A DNA stretch of 64,000 bases from Sesamum alatum (Eukaryota > Streptophyta > Magnoliopsida > Lamiales > Pedaliaceae): contig JACGWO010000004.1 of assembly GCA_034509735.1 (NCBI GenBank), positions 21,371,395-21,435,394 on the forward strand, read 5' to 3'. The notes beneath the pieces were generated by a model. The model searched no databases, was not told where the DNA came from, and was given only the letters and a program-made list of their open reading frames with translations. Shown one piece after another: positions 45,974 through 59,130 of the stretch (within the stretch, counting starts at the first letter, position 1; every line of letters begins with the position of its first letter). The translations under genes were made by a program, and so were the position numbers.

Positions 45974-48600
45974 CCTATAATTTTATTTTATCCTTTTATC
46001 AGTTTCATTTGCTTTTGATGGACCAAAGAATAAAAATAAATAATTTACCCATAAACTTTAATCTCTATGTACACTCACAAAATCTTGATTTTAGGCACGC
46101 CATCAAACATAGCAAATATAAATACATTATCTAAAAGATACTATCACATTTTCCCTATGATACAAGTGGATTTCTCTAAGAAAAAAATATAATTTTTAAT
46201 GATTTGTCCATTTTGTAATCTAGTTTCTAAAAGGAAAAACAAAAAGAAGAATTAGTATCACTTTTTGATTTCCTTCATCAAAAATAAATTTAACATCTGA
46301 AACTAATAAAAAGTAAAGATATTTATATTTCTAGTAATATGCTAAGAATACATATATATATATATATATAATAATAAATTCAAAATGCTAAAACATAAGA
46401 TATAATAGCTATATACATAAATAAAAAAAATCTAGTAGTTACATTTGTGACCATTAATTATGATTGATAGATATTGTAAACTAATCGAATTATTTTTTAA
46501 TAAATAGTCCATTCTATCTGGTTAAATTTCCCACTTGAACTTCAAAATTAAAAAATAAGTAAACAATGACAATTATGAAACGGCAATAATGGATCATAAG
46601 AATGAAATTTGATATGAAATAAACAGTGACATTTATGAAACGGTAATAATGGATCCGAAGAATAAATTTAATATGAAATTACATGTGAACATCACTAAAT
46701 ACTAAACTGGATGAAAAAAATTTGGTAGAAAAAATATCACAAAGAAAAAAAAATAGTCTATACATATCATTCAATAAGAGGTTTAAATAAAAAAAAAAAC
46801 AAAGGTATATATATTTCAAAATGAAGGTTTATATATATATATATATAAATATTTCAGAATATATATATATATTTCAGAATCATAAATTCAAAATGCTAAA
46901 ACATAAGATATAATACCTATATATACATTAAAAAAAAAACCTAGTAGTTACGTTTTTTACCATTAATTATCAGAGATAGATACTGTAAAGTAATCGAAAT
47001 ACTTGATAATAAATAATTCATTCCATCATGCTGAATTTTCTACTTAAACTTCTAAATTAATAAATAAGTAGATAGTGACAATTATGCAATGGCAATAGCG
47101 GATCTTAAGAATGAAATTTAATATGAAATTGAATGAAGAAAATTTGGTAGAGAAAAATATCACAAAAGAATTCGTCCATACATATCATTTAAGAAGAGGT
47201 TTAAATAAATAAACATGAAATTTGATGAACAGAACTTGAAAAATTAGAGAATTTTATTACAATTAAAAACATATAAACTAATTTAAAACATTCACGACTA
47301 TATCTCCATACCTGAAAAAGAGTGCAATAAATGTGATATTTTTTGGAAATGTGTTATACTTCTCCAATTTATAGTTCATTCTATCTGGTTAAATTTCCCA
47401 CTTGAACTTCTAAATTAAAAAATAAGTAAACAATGACAATTATGAAATGGATGGATCCTAAGAATGAAATTTGATATGAAATAAATAGTACAATTTTGAA
47501 ACGGCAATAATGGATCCTAAGAATGAAATTTAATATGAAATTACATGTGAACATCACTAAATACCCCTAGTTAATTACAAAATTAGTATTTTGTGAGAAA
47601 TGATTATTGTAGCTAAAGGTAAATATTTGAATAGAAAAATCATTAATCAACGAGACAAACAAAAAGTATTCAAAGAAAAATGAAGGGAAAAAAAGTGAAA
47701 AATAAAATTGGACCTCAAAAAGCAAAAGAATAAGGCAAAAAAATCACATGGTAATGAATTAGGAGAAAGACGCTAGTACTGTTGTATCAAGTTGTTCTTT
47801 ACATTAATAAAAAATATACTATCATAAAAACAATTATAAACAAAAATTGAAATTAAAAAGTTCATGACCGTCCTTTTGTATTGCAATAATTTCAAATCTA
47901 TGAAGCTTACAATATATTTCATATTAAAATTTTAATTAAGCAACATTCACAAAATGAGTTCAAAAGAATCTTCATATGGGAGAAGATGACAAAATGTATT
48001 TTGTAACATAAATTTTTAAACAGGGTAGGGGCTTATAATTTTTCGAACCTGAATAACAATGGAAGATTAAAAATCAAATCCAATCATAAAAAAAACTAAG
48101 AAAAGAAGAATGAAACATTAATTAGAATGAAATTTAAAACTTACTTTATCAGTATTAATGAACCAATACAAAATTATCGATAAATACGTTATGAAAGATA
48201 TAAATTATAAATGATAATGATATTACCCAATTAAAATAAAAATAAAAATAAAAAACCTTACTGCATGAGATATAGTGATTGAAAAGTATATGATTAAATA
48301 AATAAAAATTATTAATGATAATATTTGTATTTTTTTATGATAAAAAGAATTAATCATAAAGTCGAATTTATATAAGATAAATACAAATTGGATTAGCATC
48401 CTAGTTTTGAAGGTAGAATATAGTATAGATAAACACTCTTGAAGATAAGATTTTTGAGATAAATACAAATTTATTTTTAAATCTAAAATGGACAAAAATT
48501 TCTAACCAATGAGATTTAATTTTCTTGACAATTAAAAAAAATTCAAAATTAACAAAATTTAGTATTTGGTCAAAATTGGCTTAATCATGGTCAACCATCA
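45974..48600. other. Non-coding right-arm DNA, inverted counterpart of 27061-30385
   Basis: It matches the left arm in reverse complement with many substitutions and indels. It lacks the left-arm Tourist-like element. A block of about 200 bases at 46500-46705 (TTCTATCTGGTTAAATTTCC...CATGTGAACATCACTAAATA) is repeated at 47375-47572, a duplication not seen at the equivalent left position. It also includes an inverted PAP-upstream-like block near 48460-48600. No gene. Confidence 0.6.
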
Positions 48601-49010
48601 TTTTACTATAAGGTAAATTATAACTTCCTCCCTTGACGTTTGAAATTAATTACAAATACCCTCTTGTTGTTTAAGAAATTACAGATACCCCTAAGATTTG
48701 TAACCGTCTAACAAATTACCCATTTTCATCTATTTTTATGGGTGAACTGACCAAAATGTCCTTATGCACTGAATTATTTTTTATTTAATTCTTAAAGAAA
48801 AAATTAGACTACAACACGCAGGGAGAGATTTTTTACATAGATGAGCAATAATGCAAATTGGCTTGGCTGATTTTTCTACAATATTAATAAAAAATTCAAG
48901 GACAATGATCAATTTTAGGCCTTTGATTAAAAGTTACAAACCTCAGTAGTACTTGTAATTTCAAACAACGAGGGGTATGCCAAACCTCATGAGAGGTGAC
49001 TGTTACTGTA
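48600..49010. mobile_element. Foldback MITE-like repeat (right arm)
   Basis: Inverted counterpart of 26655-27060, with the same GTTGTTTAAGAAATTAC / GTAATTTCAAACAACGAGGGG pairing. An adjacent (AT)n tract near 49011-49030 is longer than in the left arm. Confidence 0.5.
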
Positions 49011-50019
49011 TATATATATATATATATATATATTTATTCTTTCGAGAATGGAGAGTCTTTTGGGTTTTCCATCATGCTCTATAAAATCCGGTGAAATATG
49101 ATATAATGCAGACTTCCGGTATTTAGCATGGTTCAAAAGTATGGGTCGATATCCGATGATATCAGCCGATACATAATCGGATCGGCCCTTGCCGACCCGA
49201 AAAAATCTGCCGATTTGTTATATTATCCGAGGTGAATTCGTATCGCCGAAGTTATCCGATGTCATCCGATATTATCGCCGATACAATGATAATATCCCGC
49301 ATATCCGATGATATCGCCGATAATAACGAATGATATCAGCGATACAATTAATTTACATGAGCAAGTTAGGAGATGAAGATTGCACTGAGGAAGCTTCAAA
49401 ATCTTGTTGTGGTAGAACAGTTTGGCAGAACAGCTTGAAGGTCTTGCTGTGGCAGAACAGCTTCAAAGCTTCAAAGCAATTCCAAGCTTCAGATTGCAAT
49501 TCTAATCAATGGCTATTTTCCTGGCAAATTTCTGAACTTGAGTAGTGATAATGGCTATTTTTGCAGCTTTTCAAACTTGAAATTGAGTATTGTTAAGACA
49601 AAGAATCTCTTGCTTTTTTAGATATATTGAAAGTGATAGCTTAGATGGACGTAAGGCTGCAACATTGGCTAAAATTGGCAGAGATTCCCACATTATTGAA
49701 TGGGAATAGTGGATTGACTTGTCTATCACAAAAAAGAAAGCTGGCATTTATGTATTGTTTATAATAGGAGACAATTATTGTAGGAAAATAGTAAAAAGAA
49801 CCCGTGACTTTATTGTACATTTGAAGTTTATAAATGCATTTCAAGTTTCCAAGCTCCCAAACCGAAAACATTACTCTACTTTTGTTGTGTTCAAAGTATC
49901 CAACTTTCCAAACCCGTAAGTCTTCAAGTTTATAAATTGATTCAATTATTATGTTTATTTATTTGTATTTTGTTAAATTATCAAATTATTATCTAAAATA
50001 CATTAATTTTTTTTAATTC

Positions 50020-50200
50020 TGTAGTATATGTCAACTTAGTTCGATTCATTATATATATATATGTCAACTTAGTTTAGTTCATTATATATATATATGTCAA
50101 CTTAGTTTGGTTTATTATATACATTACCTGTAAGTCTTTAACGTACTTAGTTTGGTTCAATATATATATATATATATATGTCAACTTAAAATGTTATGTA
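50020..50200. repeat. AT-rich minisatellite in hAT-2
   Basis: About four units of the TATATGTCAACTTAGTT(T/C)GGTTCATTA type, the inverted equivalent of 25425-25680, which has about six. Confidence 0.7.
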
Positions 50201-51510
50201 GGTAATTTTACTTTTTAGTTTAATATTACTTTTTTATGTAATAAAAAAAATTTACTTTTTACTTTTAATATATGGTCAAGAATTCTATAAATTTTACTTT
50301 TAGTTTAAATTGTTACTAACAATTTTTTATATATGTAGGTAATGGCTCCAAAATTGGATAATTGTTGGGAGCATGCAACTCCGGTTGGAGGAGATAGAAA
50401 AAATGTAAGTGTAATTACTGTGGAAAAATTGTACATGGCGGGATTACTCGCCTTAAACAACACATTGCACACATATCTGGAAATATAGAAGCATGTACAA
50501 GAGTTCCATCAGAGATTCGGAAGATGGTACGAAAGCTATTAGATGATTGGATAAAAGAAAGGGCAGCCTTGCTTCGAAGAAAAGAAGCGATAATTAATGT
50601 TGTTAGGGAAGATAGTCTATATGGTGATGTGCCAAATATTCCTATTGATAGTAGTGATGAGCATGATGACGACACAGATGAGCATGAATGTCAACATTGG
50701 AGCGTAAACAATTGAAGCAAGCTATGGCTGAAAGTTGTTACATGGGATTTGTAGAAGATGAAACGCGACGGTCTTTTGGTAGGGGTGCAGGTATTAATAA
50801 AATATTGAAATACTTGTTTGCAAAATATTAATTAATGTTTATTTAACCCATTATTAATTTTATTTTATTTTAATTTGCAGGATATGGCTCGTCCTCAAAA
50901 GGGTCAACTTCTGGAGCAAAAACGTGGAATTTCACAAATTTTGGAGTAAAATCAAGTATTGAGATGCCTCCTACTGGCTTTGACCCACACATGTTTCTCT
51001 CAAGAAAGAAAACTGTAAAACGGATGTTATCCAAGGAAGGAATGAAGAAAGTAGGTAAAGCTGTGTCAAAGTTTTTTATTTTCAATGCTTACCATTTAAT
51101 GCGGTGGATAGTGGTCCCTACATGCAATCTATGATTGATACCATCGTTGAGGTGGGACCTAGTGTTAAGGGACCATCTGGTTATCAAATCGGCAATATTT
51201 ATTTGAATGAGGTGATCGAAGAACTCGAAAAATACATTAGCACTCTCAAAGTTAAATAGCCAATTTTTGGGTGCACAATTATGTGTGATGGCTGGAGTAG
51301 TCGAACACGGCATCCAATCATAAATTTCATGATTTATTGTGATCGAAACATGATTTATCATTCATCTGTGGATTGCACAAATAAAGAGAAGAATGCAAAT
51401 TTCATTTTTGGTCTTATGGATCAAGTAGTTGAAGAAATCGGAGAACAAAATATTTTTCACGTTGTCACAGATAATGAGAGCTCTTTTAGAGCTGCAGGAG
51501 AGGGGTTGAT

Positions 51511-54186
51511 TGTAATACCCGCATCCAATCGAGTCAAACTAACTAGTTTAACCCTTATTGACACACCTTGACTAGCATTTTTTTATTTTCGGATTTATTT
51601 TTGCTCCCTCTTAAAAGTTGAATTTAAAATATTTTTTTAGAGACTTTTGATAGAATACAACCTCGTATGCCTATATATACCCAACCACCATACAAAAAAT
51701 AGGAAAGCATACCCTATTCAAACTCTAAAACCTATACTCTTCTACACATCTCTCCATAGGCGAAAATACACATAACTCAACCTTCAATTACCATAAACTC
51801 ACCATATCCCACATCTAAATTGAGTCGTATTAGGAAGGAGATGGAAGGAAGTCGAAGCACTCCGTCGCTACGAATTTGAGGTAGCTTCAACTTTTAGTTT
51901 AATCAAGTCATGATTACTAGATAGGTTCTTTTAGGATCTAGATGAATTGTGTGATTTGTTTGAGTCTTGAATCATTAGCGTAAAAATATTAGGTCTAGTA
52001 CATATTTATGTTTTCATGAATTAGAAATTTCTATAGGAATTGATTGGAGATTTTGGAGTTAATAAAGTATGAGTTTCATAGGAGAATTAGCTTGTTGGTG
52101 TTTTTGATTCATGGAACAGTTTCTAGATATCTGGAAAAACTCATCTTATTTGTATATTATACGTTTTATTTGATTAATAACGATTTTTTTATTAAACCCT
52201 ATTGTGTTTCTGGTTTATTCATAAAATATCAGGAATTTTAGAGTTGTATTAGATTTTATAAAATTGTTACACGAGCACCGCCAGAAATTAGGCGTGAATC
52301 TGACAACTTTCGATTTTTTTGGTCTATTTTACTTCTATGCGCCTTTTAGTTTCAAAACTTTTTTCAATATTTATGAAACCACGTATAGAGTACTTGTTAT
52401 TTTTAAGAATTTTTGAAAGTACCGGAAAAATTTATAAAATTCCTCAAATTATGTCCTACGGTGGTGCTCTTTTCTGCAGAACCTTACTCTTTCTGAATTT
52501 TTATGATGATTTTTGATGCACATTATAAAGATTAATTATTTTCTGTATTCACTTATATGAGTATTGAGTAACATATAAAAGTTTTATGGTTTTCCCATGT
52601 ATGTTTGAATTTTAAAAATTCATTCAAGTAAACTGCCAGTTTGTTTTGTAATTATTGTCCAACCCGATCTTGAAAACCCTTATACCTATTTATTGACCTT
52701 AATATCATCTAATATATTTTGATATATGTTATGCATTATCTTTAACACTCTTTTATAAAATTTTCATAGCCATTTACCAAGTATATAATTTTACAAAATT
52801 CACACAATTAGATTGCCAATTGGCGTTACCTTATTATCCGTCTAGTCTAGTGCTTTTATTTGGCTATTGAATCGTTAATGATTCTGGAATAAATGGACTA
52901 GAACCAGAAGATTCTAGTAAGTGGTCACCTCCCTCTTGCGTGATGTTTTCTCAAATATTTTCTGATTTCAAAATATAATTTTGGATTTAAAGAAAAAATG
53001 TGATGCGAGCATATGATATTTTTTATATGTTCAAATTTTAGATACGTGTGGTAGGATTTTGCCGTTAAATGTTGATATAAGCACTTGGTCAAATCCTGAA
53101 ATTTGAAAGCCATTGTGTTGTGTTAAATTAAGCTATTATTTGTTATTCTTTTGACCTCTTTTGAAACCGAAATATGAGTGACAAATGTTATGTTATTTTT
53201 TTTTAAATAAAAGCATGCTCAAGTTCATTGACTAATAGACAGAACATGCTCAACTATTAACGAAATCACTGTTAATGGGAATACTAGAGTGGTTCTGAAC
53301 CCTCTCAATTGGGGTTAAAAACTGAGGAGTTACATCTGACCCTCTCAGTTGGGGTTATAAACTGAGAAATTATGTCTGACCCTCTCAGTTGGGGTTATAA
53401 ACTGAGAACCTATTCTGACCCTCTCAGTTGGGGTTGTAAACTGAGACTATGTTCTGACCCTCTCAATCGGGGTTAAAGATTGAGGCCCAGACTATGGGTT
53501 ATAATTATAGTCACAAATAAGTACGAGGTCTGTTATGTTGCTAGTGAATGCGAGCACGCCTACTTTGTTAAAATGATCGATTTATGAAAACACTTGCACT
53601 GATCTTTCACATTGTTGTTGTCACCACAATTATTGGGTATACCTTTTTTTGATTGAAAAGTTTAGAGTTATCATTGGCGCGACAAATGCTTTGAAATTGT
53701 AATTTTCCTCCTTTTGTTCATTCGCTTTTTAAGTTACCATTGTGTGTTAATAAATGATAGTCATTTATTACCAACGTACTATGTTCACATCTGGTGAGAG
53801 GTAGGGACTGCTTACTGGGCTATTAGTCGCTCACACCACTTATGGTACCTTGCAGATGAAGTGAATGAGGAGTATGGGGAGGAGCGATACTAGGGTTGGT
53901 AGCCAATCAAGTTCTAAGCGCTCACATGGCGTCCATTATGAAGTTCTATGGACAAATTTTTTTTAGGAATTACCCTTTCATTGTTTAGGTGTTAGGACTT
54001 GATGCTAGAATTAAAATGTTTAGATTTATGTATTTCCACAGCAAGTATTAATTTGGGATTTTTATTGTTTAAGTATGAGTGTTGTTGAGTTTGAATTTAT
54101 TTTCTTTGGTAATGAGGGCTTCATGCTACTAAGGCTATGGACTTGGTGGCATGGCCATGTCGTAACCCCTAATTTGGGGCGTGACA
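51511..54186 (+). mobile_element. Gypsy-type solo LTR, 2676 bp, inside hAT-2
   Basis: It begins TGTAATACCCGC and ends GGGGCGTGACA. A perfect 5-bp duplication TTGAT flanks it (51506-51510 and 54187-54191). The left-arm hAT-1 has the uninterrupted sequence (GTTGATGCAGAAAAG) at the equivalent position near 24170. It is the same family as 42047-45791, sharing the start and the CTCAGTT/AACTGAG array. It lies in the opposite orientation. Confidence 0.9.
53285..53480. repeat. Hairpin-forming tandem repeat array in the solo LTR
   Basis: About five units with CTCAGTTGGGGTT..AAACTGAG, the complement of the array at 42700-42895. Confidence 0.8.
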
Positions 54187-56167
54187 TTGATGCAGAAAAG
54201 AAAAGCATCTATTTTGGTCCCCATGTGCAGCATATTATATCGATTTGATGTTGGAGGACATTGGAAAGATGAAATCAGTAAGAGCGACCATAGATGAAGC
54301 TAAGAGAATTACTAGCTTCATATATAATAGTGATAAGATTGTGAATCTGATGAAGATTTACACCAAGGACAGAGAATTGTTAAGACCCGGAATTACTAAA
54401 TTTGCGACTGAATATATTGCCATTGAGAGTTTCCTTCGTCATCAAATGGAATTAAGACAATTGGAGTATTTGGTCATTGATTCATACTAAACTGCGTAAC
54501 CGTTTGGCAACCCAAAAATTGCATAAGTTGGTGTATGCCCATTATAATATGCGATTAACAGTCAGAAATTTGATGTGTCAAAGGGAAGATGATGACTATT
54601 ATAGTCCAATTGATCTTAATCATATCTTTAATGACAATGACATCTTGGACGAGTGGACACGGGAAAACGAAGAGCCATTGCTACCCGAAGATGATTTAGA
54701 GTGGTTAGATGAAGACAACCAACAGAATGAAGAAGGGATTAGGGACAATGCACCAAAGGATGAGGATGATGATGCCACGCTTCCTTTGTCTCGTTGGTCT
54801 ATTCAAAGGTAATCAAAAGGAAAAGGTAAACATGTTTCATCGCAGGAAAAAGCTAAAAAAGTCACGTTCAAGGACAAAATTAGACAAGTTTCGTCCTCAA
54901 GAAAGGATAAACATGTTTTACCAAGGTCAAGTAATCAGGATGATAGTGATGACGATGATGATGATGATGATGATGACGACGACGATGACGAGGATGACAA
55001 TGATGGAGATGGAACTAGGCACAAAGATACCCAACAAAGTCATGGCATGACATGGGCTGAATGAGACGAAAATTACTATGCAACTCAAGACACAGACCAT
55101 GGTTATCGCCCTAGAATTGAGAATCAACGTCGGTTCCTACCCAATTTGTCAGATTTCCCCAATCAATATGATGATTCTCAATCACAAAGACATGGTAGAA
55201 GGCAGCCTGACCTCCAGTACTCTCTACAGAATTTGGAAATTGATGACTACAGACCACACCAATTGCAAGGACATCAGGGGTCATCAACAAGTACACATAG
55301 TGGGAGATCTCGGGCTAGAAGAAGAAATCATGTAAGCACTACAGATAGGCTTGGTGAAAGTAATCGACATTCAGTTATAGAATCCTCTCATAGTAATGGT
55401 ACTAGTACATACTATCAAGGTTCAGACTATCACAACCAGAACAGGGAGCATGTAATGCCACCACAGCCACTTCCTCAAGTGCCTTACAATCTACCGTATC
55501 AAGGTGTTTTCCCACAAGGCCCTTATGTAATACCAACTCAACCAATGATGTACTTTCCATATGGAATACCTTCTCATCCGACAGGTGTTATCAATGTTGG
55601 TTATTACGCCACGCCTTTCGGTCATAATTACTCACCTAGTTCACATGATTATTACAGGAGGAGTGATGACAATGATGATGCCGATCATTTTGAGCCCCAT
55701 CGGCGATCCACTTTCTTTTGATCATGTTGTAAGCATTTTTGTAATTTATCGATGCTTGATATTAGAAAACTTTTGATTTGTAATATTATATAGTAGTTTG
55801 TGGTGCTTTATTGTTTTTATAATTTTACTAATTTTTTTTGGAATTTTTTAAGCATTGTATAACATGTTTGCTTGGTATCGCCCGATAATATCCTGATACG
55901 CCGCGATCGATGTGGAACAATACCCGCCGATATTATCGCCGATACCGATACATTGAACCATGGTATTTAGTAGAAAATATGCAATAATTCCTAAAACGGC
56001 AAGATCCAGCATAACATTAAAAGGCTCTGGTGTTTTTTTGGGTGAGCAATGTACATCAATGTGTTTATGGGAAGAGCCACAGCAGCAGAAAAAGCAATGT
56101 ACATCAATGTGCTTATGGGAAGAGTTACAGCAGCACCAGAAAAACTAAGTTAAAAGACTCAGTTGAG

Positions 56168-58300
56168 TTAAGACATTGTGGTGCTGCTACTGAGCTGATC
56201 TTCATCATGTGGATACCAGTATCTATTGTAGAACCAGGTAGAGTCAGCTGCAACAGCTTCGCCGTCGTGGTTACGATGCCAAGTGTAGTGTGCATGAGTC
56301 CTGTTCTTCAGTTCAAGAATTGCGTGTCCGAAGCTAGCTTCTCTGAAGGCTGATAACTAGGCTGTGGCTCTGTGAAGCTGCACGGATTTCATGATATATA
56401 CATCAACATTTGCAGTTTGTATATTTGTTGATTGTATCTTCCATTCCATTTCATACACACACGCCATGTGTACAAAATTATATACACGCAATGTCGTATA
56501 TATACGTGAAATAGAACAGATGATGCAACATAAATTGCAATGGAAGTCCAATCCAGTATATATATGCGTGTGTGTGTGAGAGAGAGAGAGAGAATTAAAA
56601 ATAAAATGTCTCACTTGTTTGCAATGCCTTCGACGTTTCCACCGTCACCTATAGTAATATAAACCGGAGCAGAAGCATCACAAACCGGTGTACTTAGTCC
56701 ATTTGTTATGTTGTACTTCACATTCGATATTCGTTTCTGCAGATATGCATGAAAAAGATGAAGCAGAAGTTTAATTGTAACAAGTTCATTGATTGATCGA
56801 TGATCAGAAACTCACTCACCGAGCGTTCATAAGAGTGAACGTGGCCAGCAAACACGAGATCGACTTTGTGTTTAACGAACCACGACTCAAACATAACTCT
56901 CATGCTTTCACCCTCCATGTAATGGTAGTTGTTGCTGTTATACCATGGTGAGTGAAGCAAGACAATCAGCCATGGAGTCTCGGCTCTGTTCACTTTTGGC
57001 AGTTCTTGTTCAAGCCAATTGTACTGAGGGGTGTATTTACCTGATTAAAGAAGCAAAGTGTATGTATGTATTGGATGAATCTTGAACATTTACAAAAGAA
57101 ATTATAACATTCTTGAACGATTGTACTCCGTGATGTCAACAACAACTTGAAATTAATGATAACATAACATTCTTAGTTAGTTGTTACCATAAGCTGAATA
57201 CGATGACAGGACGATTATGTAGGCTGAGGCATGCTTGATCGAGTACCAAAGAGGAGACGTGCTTTGCGACGCCTTGTAAGGAACGTAGTACCGGTGCAAA
57301 TACGGCCTGAATGGAGTATTTTCACCCTACAAAGCAACTCCCCACATAAGAAGTAGCAAAAATACAGAATACAACAATCAATAGTTGCAATTTGAGACAG
57401 AAGAAGTCTTACAATCTCAGGAGCCAAGTCAAGTTCATGATTGCCTGCTGTCCAAATCCAGGGCTGGTACGCAGTACTCTTCTCGACAAAACGACCCCAA
57501 CTATCCCACCTTCTATTGTCATGGAAAGGATGATCGTCAGCGTACGAGAGATCGCCAACAAACAACACAGCCTTGCCCTTTGGGTTGGCCACATAATGCT
57601 CCAATGTTTGATTCGAGTCACATGTTTGTCCCAAGTCCCTGCATACAATTACAAGCATACTATATATATAAGAGAAGCAATAATAACTCATGTACTAATA
57701 AATCGATGAACTGATATACGCTCACCAATAACGCCAAAGGTGTAGGGAACATCAGGGCCTACTTGAGGAGGAGTCGTGAACGAAAATCTTCGAGTCTCGT
57801 TGTGCTTTCCCAGTTCATAAATGTACTGAGTGTCATACTGAAAGTAGATAATTTACAGAAAAGAATTGAGTTGTGTGAATATATAATGGCAGGCCGGCAG
57901 GCACAGAGCGTTATAAGTTAACGAACGTACCTTGAGTCGTCTAATAGTGGCATGATGAATGTAGCCGGAAGTGTAGTTGTAGTATCGGTAATAGGTTGTC
58001 TTAGCATGAGCCTGTTTGTGAATACAATTGGGGTTTGCTGCTTCCCAGTATGTGACCACATTAGGGGTCGGCTGCACTGGTGTCACCCATGAAAATGATC
58101 ATGCTCCTCCCCTCATGATCTCCCTGTGTTATGTGAACCTGCTGAGGAGCATTGAATCCAGGGGGAGAAGGAAAGTGATGAATTGGCAAATCATGAGAAG
58201 CAAAGGGTTTTCTCACATAACTGCTAGTCCCACAACCATTAATGCACACTACTGCACAAACTTGCACCCACAAACAAAATACTATCCAAAACCTGAACAT
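56168..58300 (-). pseudogene. PAP: PAP3: purple acid phosphatase, inverted copy of PAP2, three one-base indels
   Basis: Exons by correspondence to PAP2: 58300-57931, 57837-57726, 57638-57413, 57326-57188, 57040-56820, 56736-56615, 56377-56168. Apart from indels I saw essentially no difference from PAP2 in exons or introns. The lesions are an extra T in exon 1 (AAAA on the plus strand at 58092-58095, three in PAP2), a missing G at the start of exon 3 (CCC at 57637-57639, four in PAP2), and a missing T in exon 7 near 56353 (GCTGATAAC against GCTGAATAAC). The first creates an early stop soon after ...RSMII. All five metal-binding blocks are still encoded. If the indels are sequence errors, this is a second functional secreted PAP identical to PAP2. 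If real, it is a young pseudogene. Confidence 0.88.
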
Positions 58301-58869
58301 TCTGCACTCCACTAAAGGCTTTAATTTTCAGAGACTTCTATTTGCTTTTTCTTTACTCGTATACAAATTAAAAGAGGAGCTACTCATCAACATTTATATA
58401 TAAAACACTTATGTATTCTTGAAGAAGGAGAGGAGAGTTTGTTGTGATTCTACTAACCAACTATATCATCAGATATCTCGATATATATCTGGCTGCCTTG
58501 ATGATATGCATAATCTTCGAATAATCCTTTATATTTAAAATATAATTTAATTTATATATATAGGATATATATCAGTATTTTTGACAATTTAAGGTAATTA
58601 ATTTTGATCAAATATTAATTTTTGTTAATTTTGAATTTTTAAATTGGAAACAAGAAATTAATCTCAATGGTTAATTGGAGATCTCGTCTACTTTAATTAA
58701 TTAGGAATTAATTATTTTTTATTTATTTAAACAATTATTAACCACCTATATATCCAAAATCCTATCTTCAAGATTAGAATTCTAATCTTAAAAATTCATT
58801 CATATTCTAGGACTATTGTAGTACTGTTGACTTCTAAGGACGAATCTACTGATTGTATCATGTGCTTTG
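58301..58869 (-). promoter_or_regulatory. PAP3 upstream region
   Basis: Inverted, near-identical copy of 19491-20055, including the candidate TATA box TTTATATATA (plus strand) at 58393-58402. Confidence 0.5.
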
Positions 58870-59130
58870 CTGGAGGGTTATCTGTCGGCCGCTAGTTCGA
58901 ATGTCTTCCTTCTGTTGTTTTTGTGAGCCGTACTTTGTTTTGGTTTTGTAGATTTTGGTTGTGCTGTTAGGTTGTCGTTTCGTGTCGGTACTTTTACTTA
59001 CTACTTCTCTCGTTTGGGTTGTTCCTTTGTACAATTTCTGTGGCAGGTAGCAGGCGGGAGCGGCTGGGGCTGGGTCACGACTGGGAGCTTGGGGTCGTGC
59101 GGGTGACAATACCTCGTTGGGGCGACTACG

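Larger units (their letters stand above)
50342..55721 (+). pseudogene. hAT-2 transposase, split by a solo LTR
   Basis: The start at 50342 (MAPKLDN) is followed by a degraded BED finger (CNYCGKIVHGGITRLKQHIAH, frameshifted), then KMVRKLLDDWIKERAALLRRKE and the Ser/Asp linker. The DUF659 core at about 51090-51510 is better preserved than in hAT-1: MCDGWSSRTRHPIINFM, SSVDCTNKEKNANFIFGLM and VTDNESSFRAAGE. The solo LTR at 51511-54186 then interrupts it. Coding resumes at 54187 (MLEDIGKMKSVRATIDEAKR, then TKDRELLRPGITKFATEYIA) through an acidic region with a (GAT)n run at about 54950-54985, to the Tyr/Pro-rich end at 55721. It is dead because of the insertion and frameshifts. Confidence 0.75.
49127..55962 (+). 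mobile_element. hAT-2: hAT transposon (right arm), interrupted by a solo LTR
   Basis: The ends CATGGTTCAAAAGTATGGG (49127) and CCGATACATTGAACCATG (to 55962) are inverted. The 8-bp duplication GTATTTAG lies at 49119-49126 and 55963-55970, the complement of the hAT-1 duplication. Both copies therefore sit at the same site relative to PAP and duplicated together with it. Without the LTR and its 5-bp duplication the element is 4155 bp, against 4151 bp for hAT-1. Confidence 0.9.
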
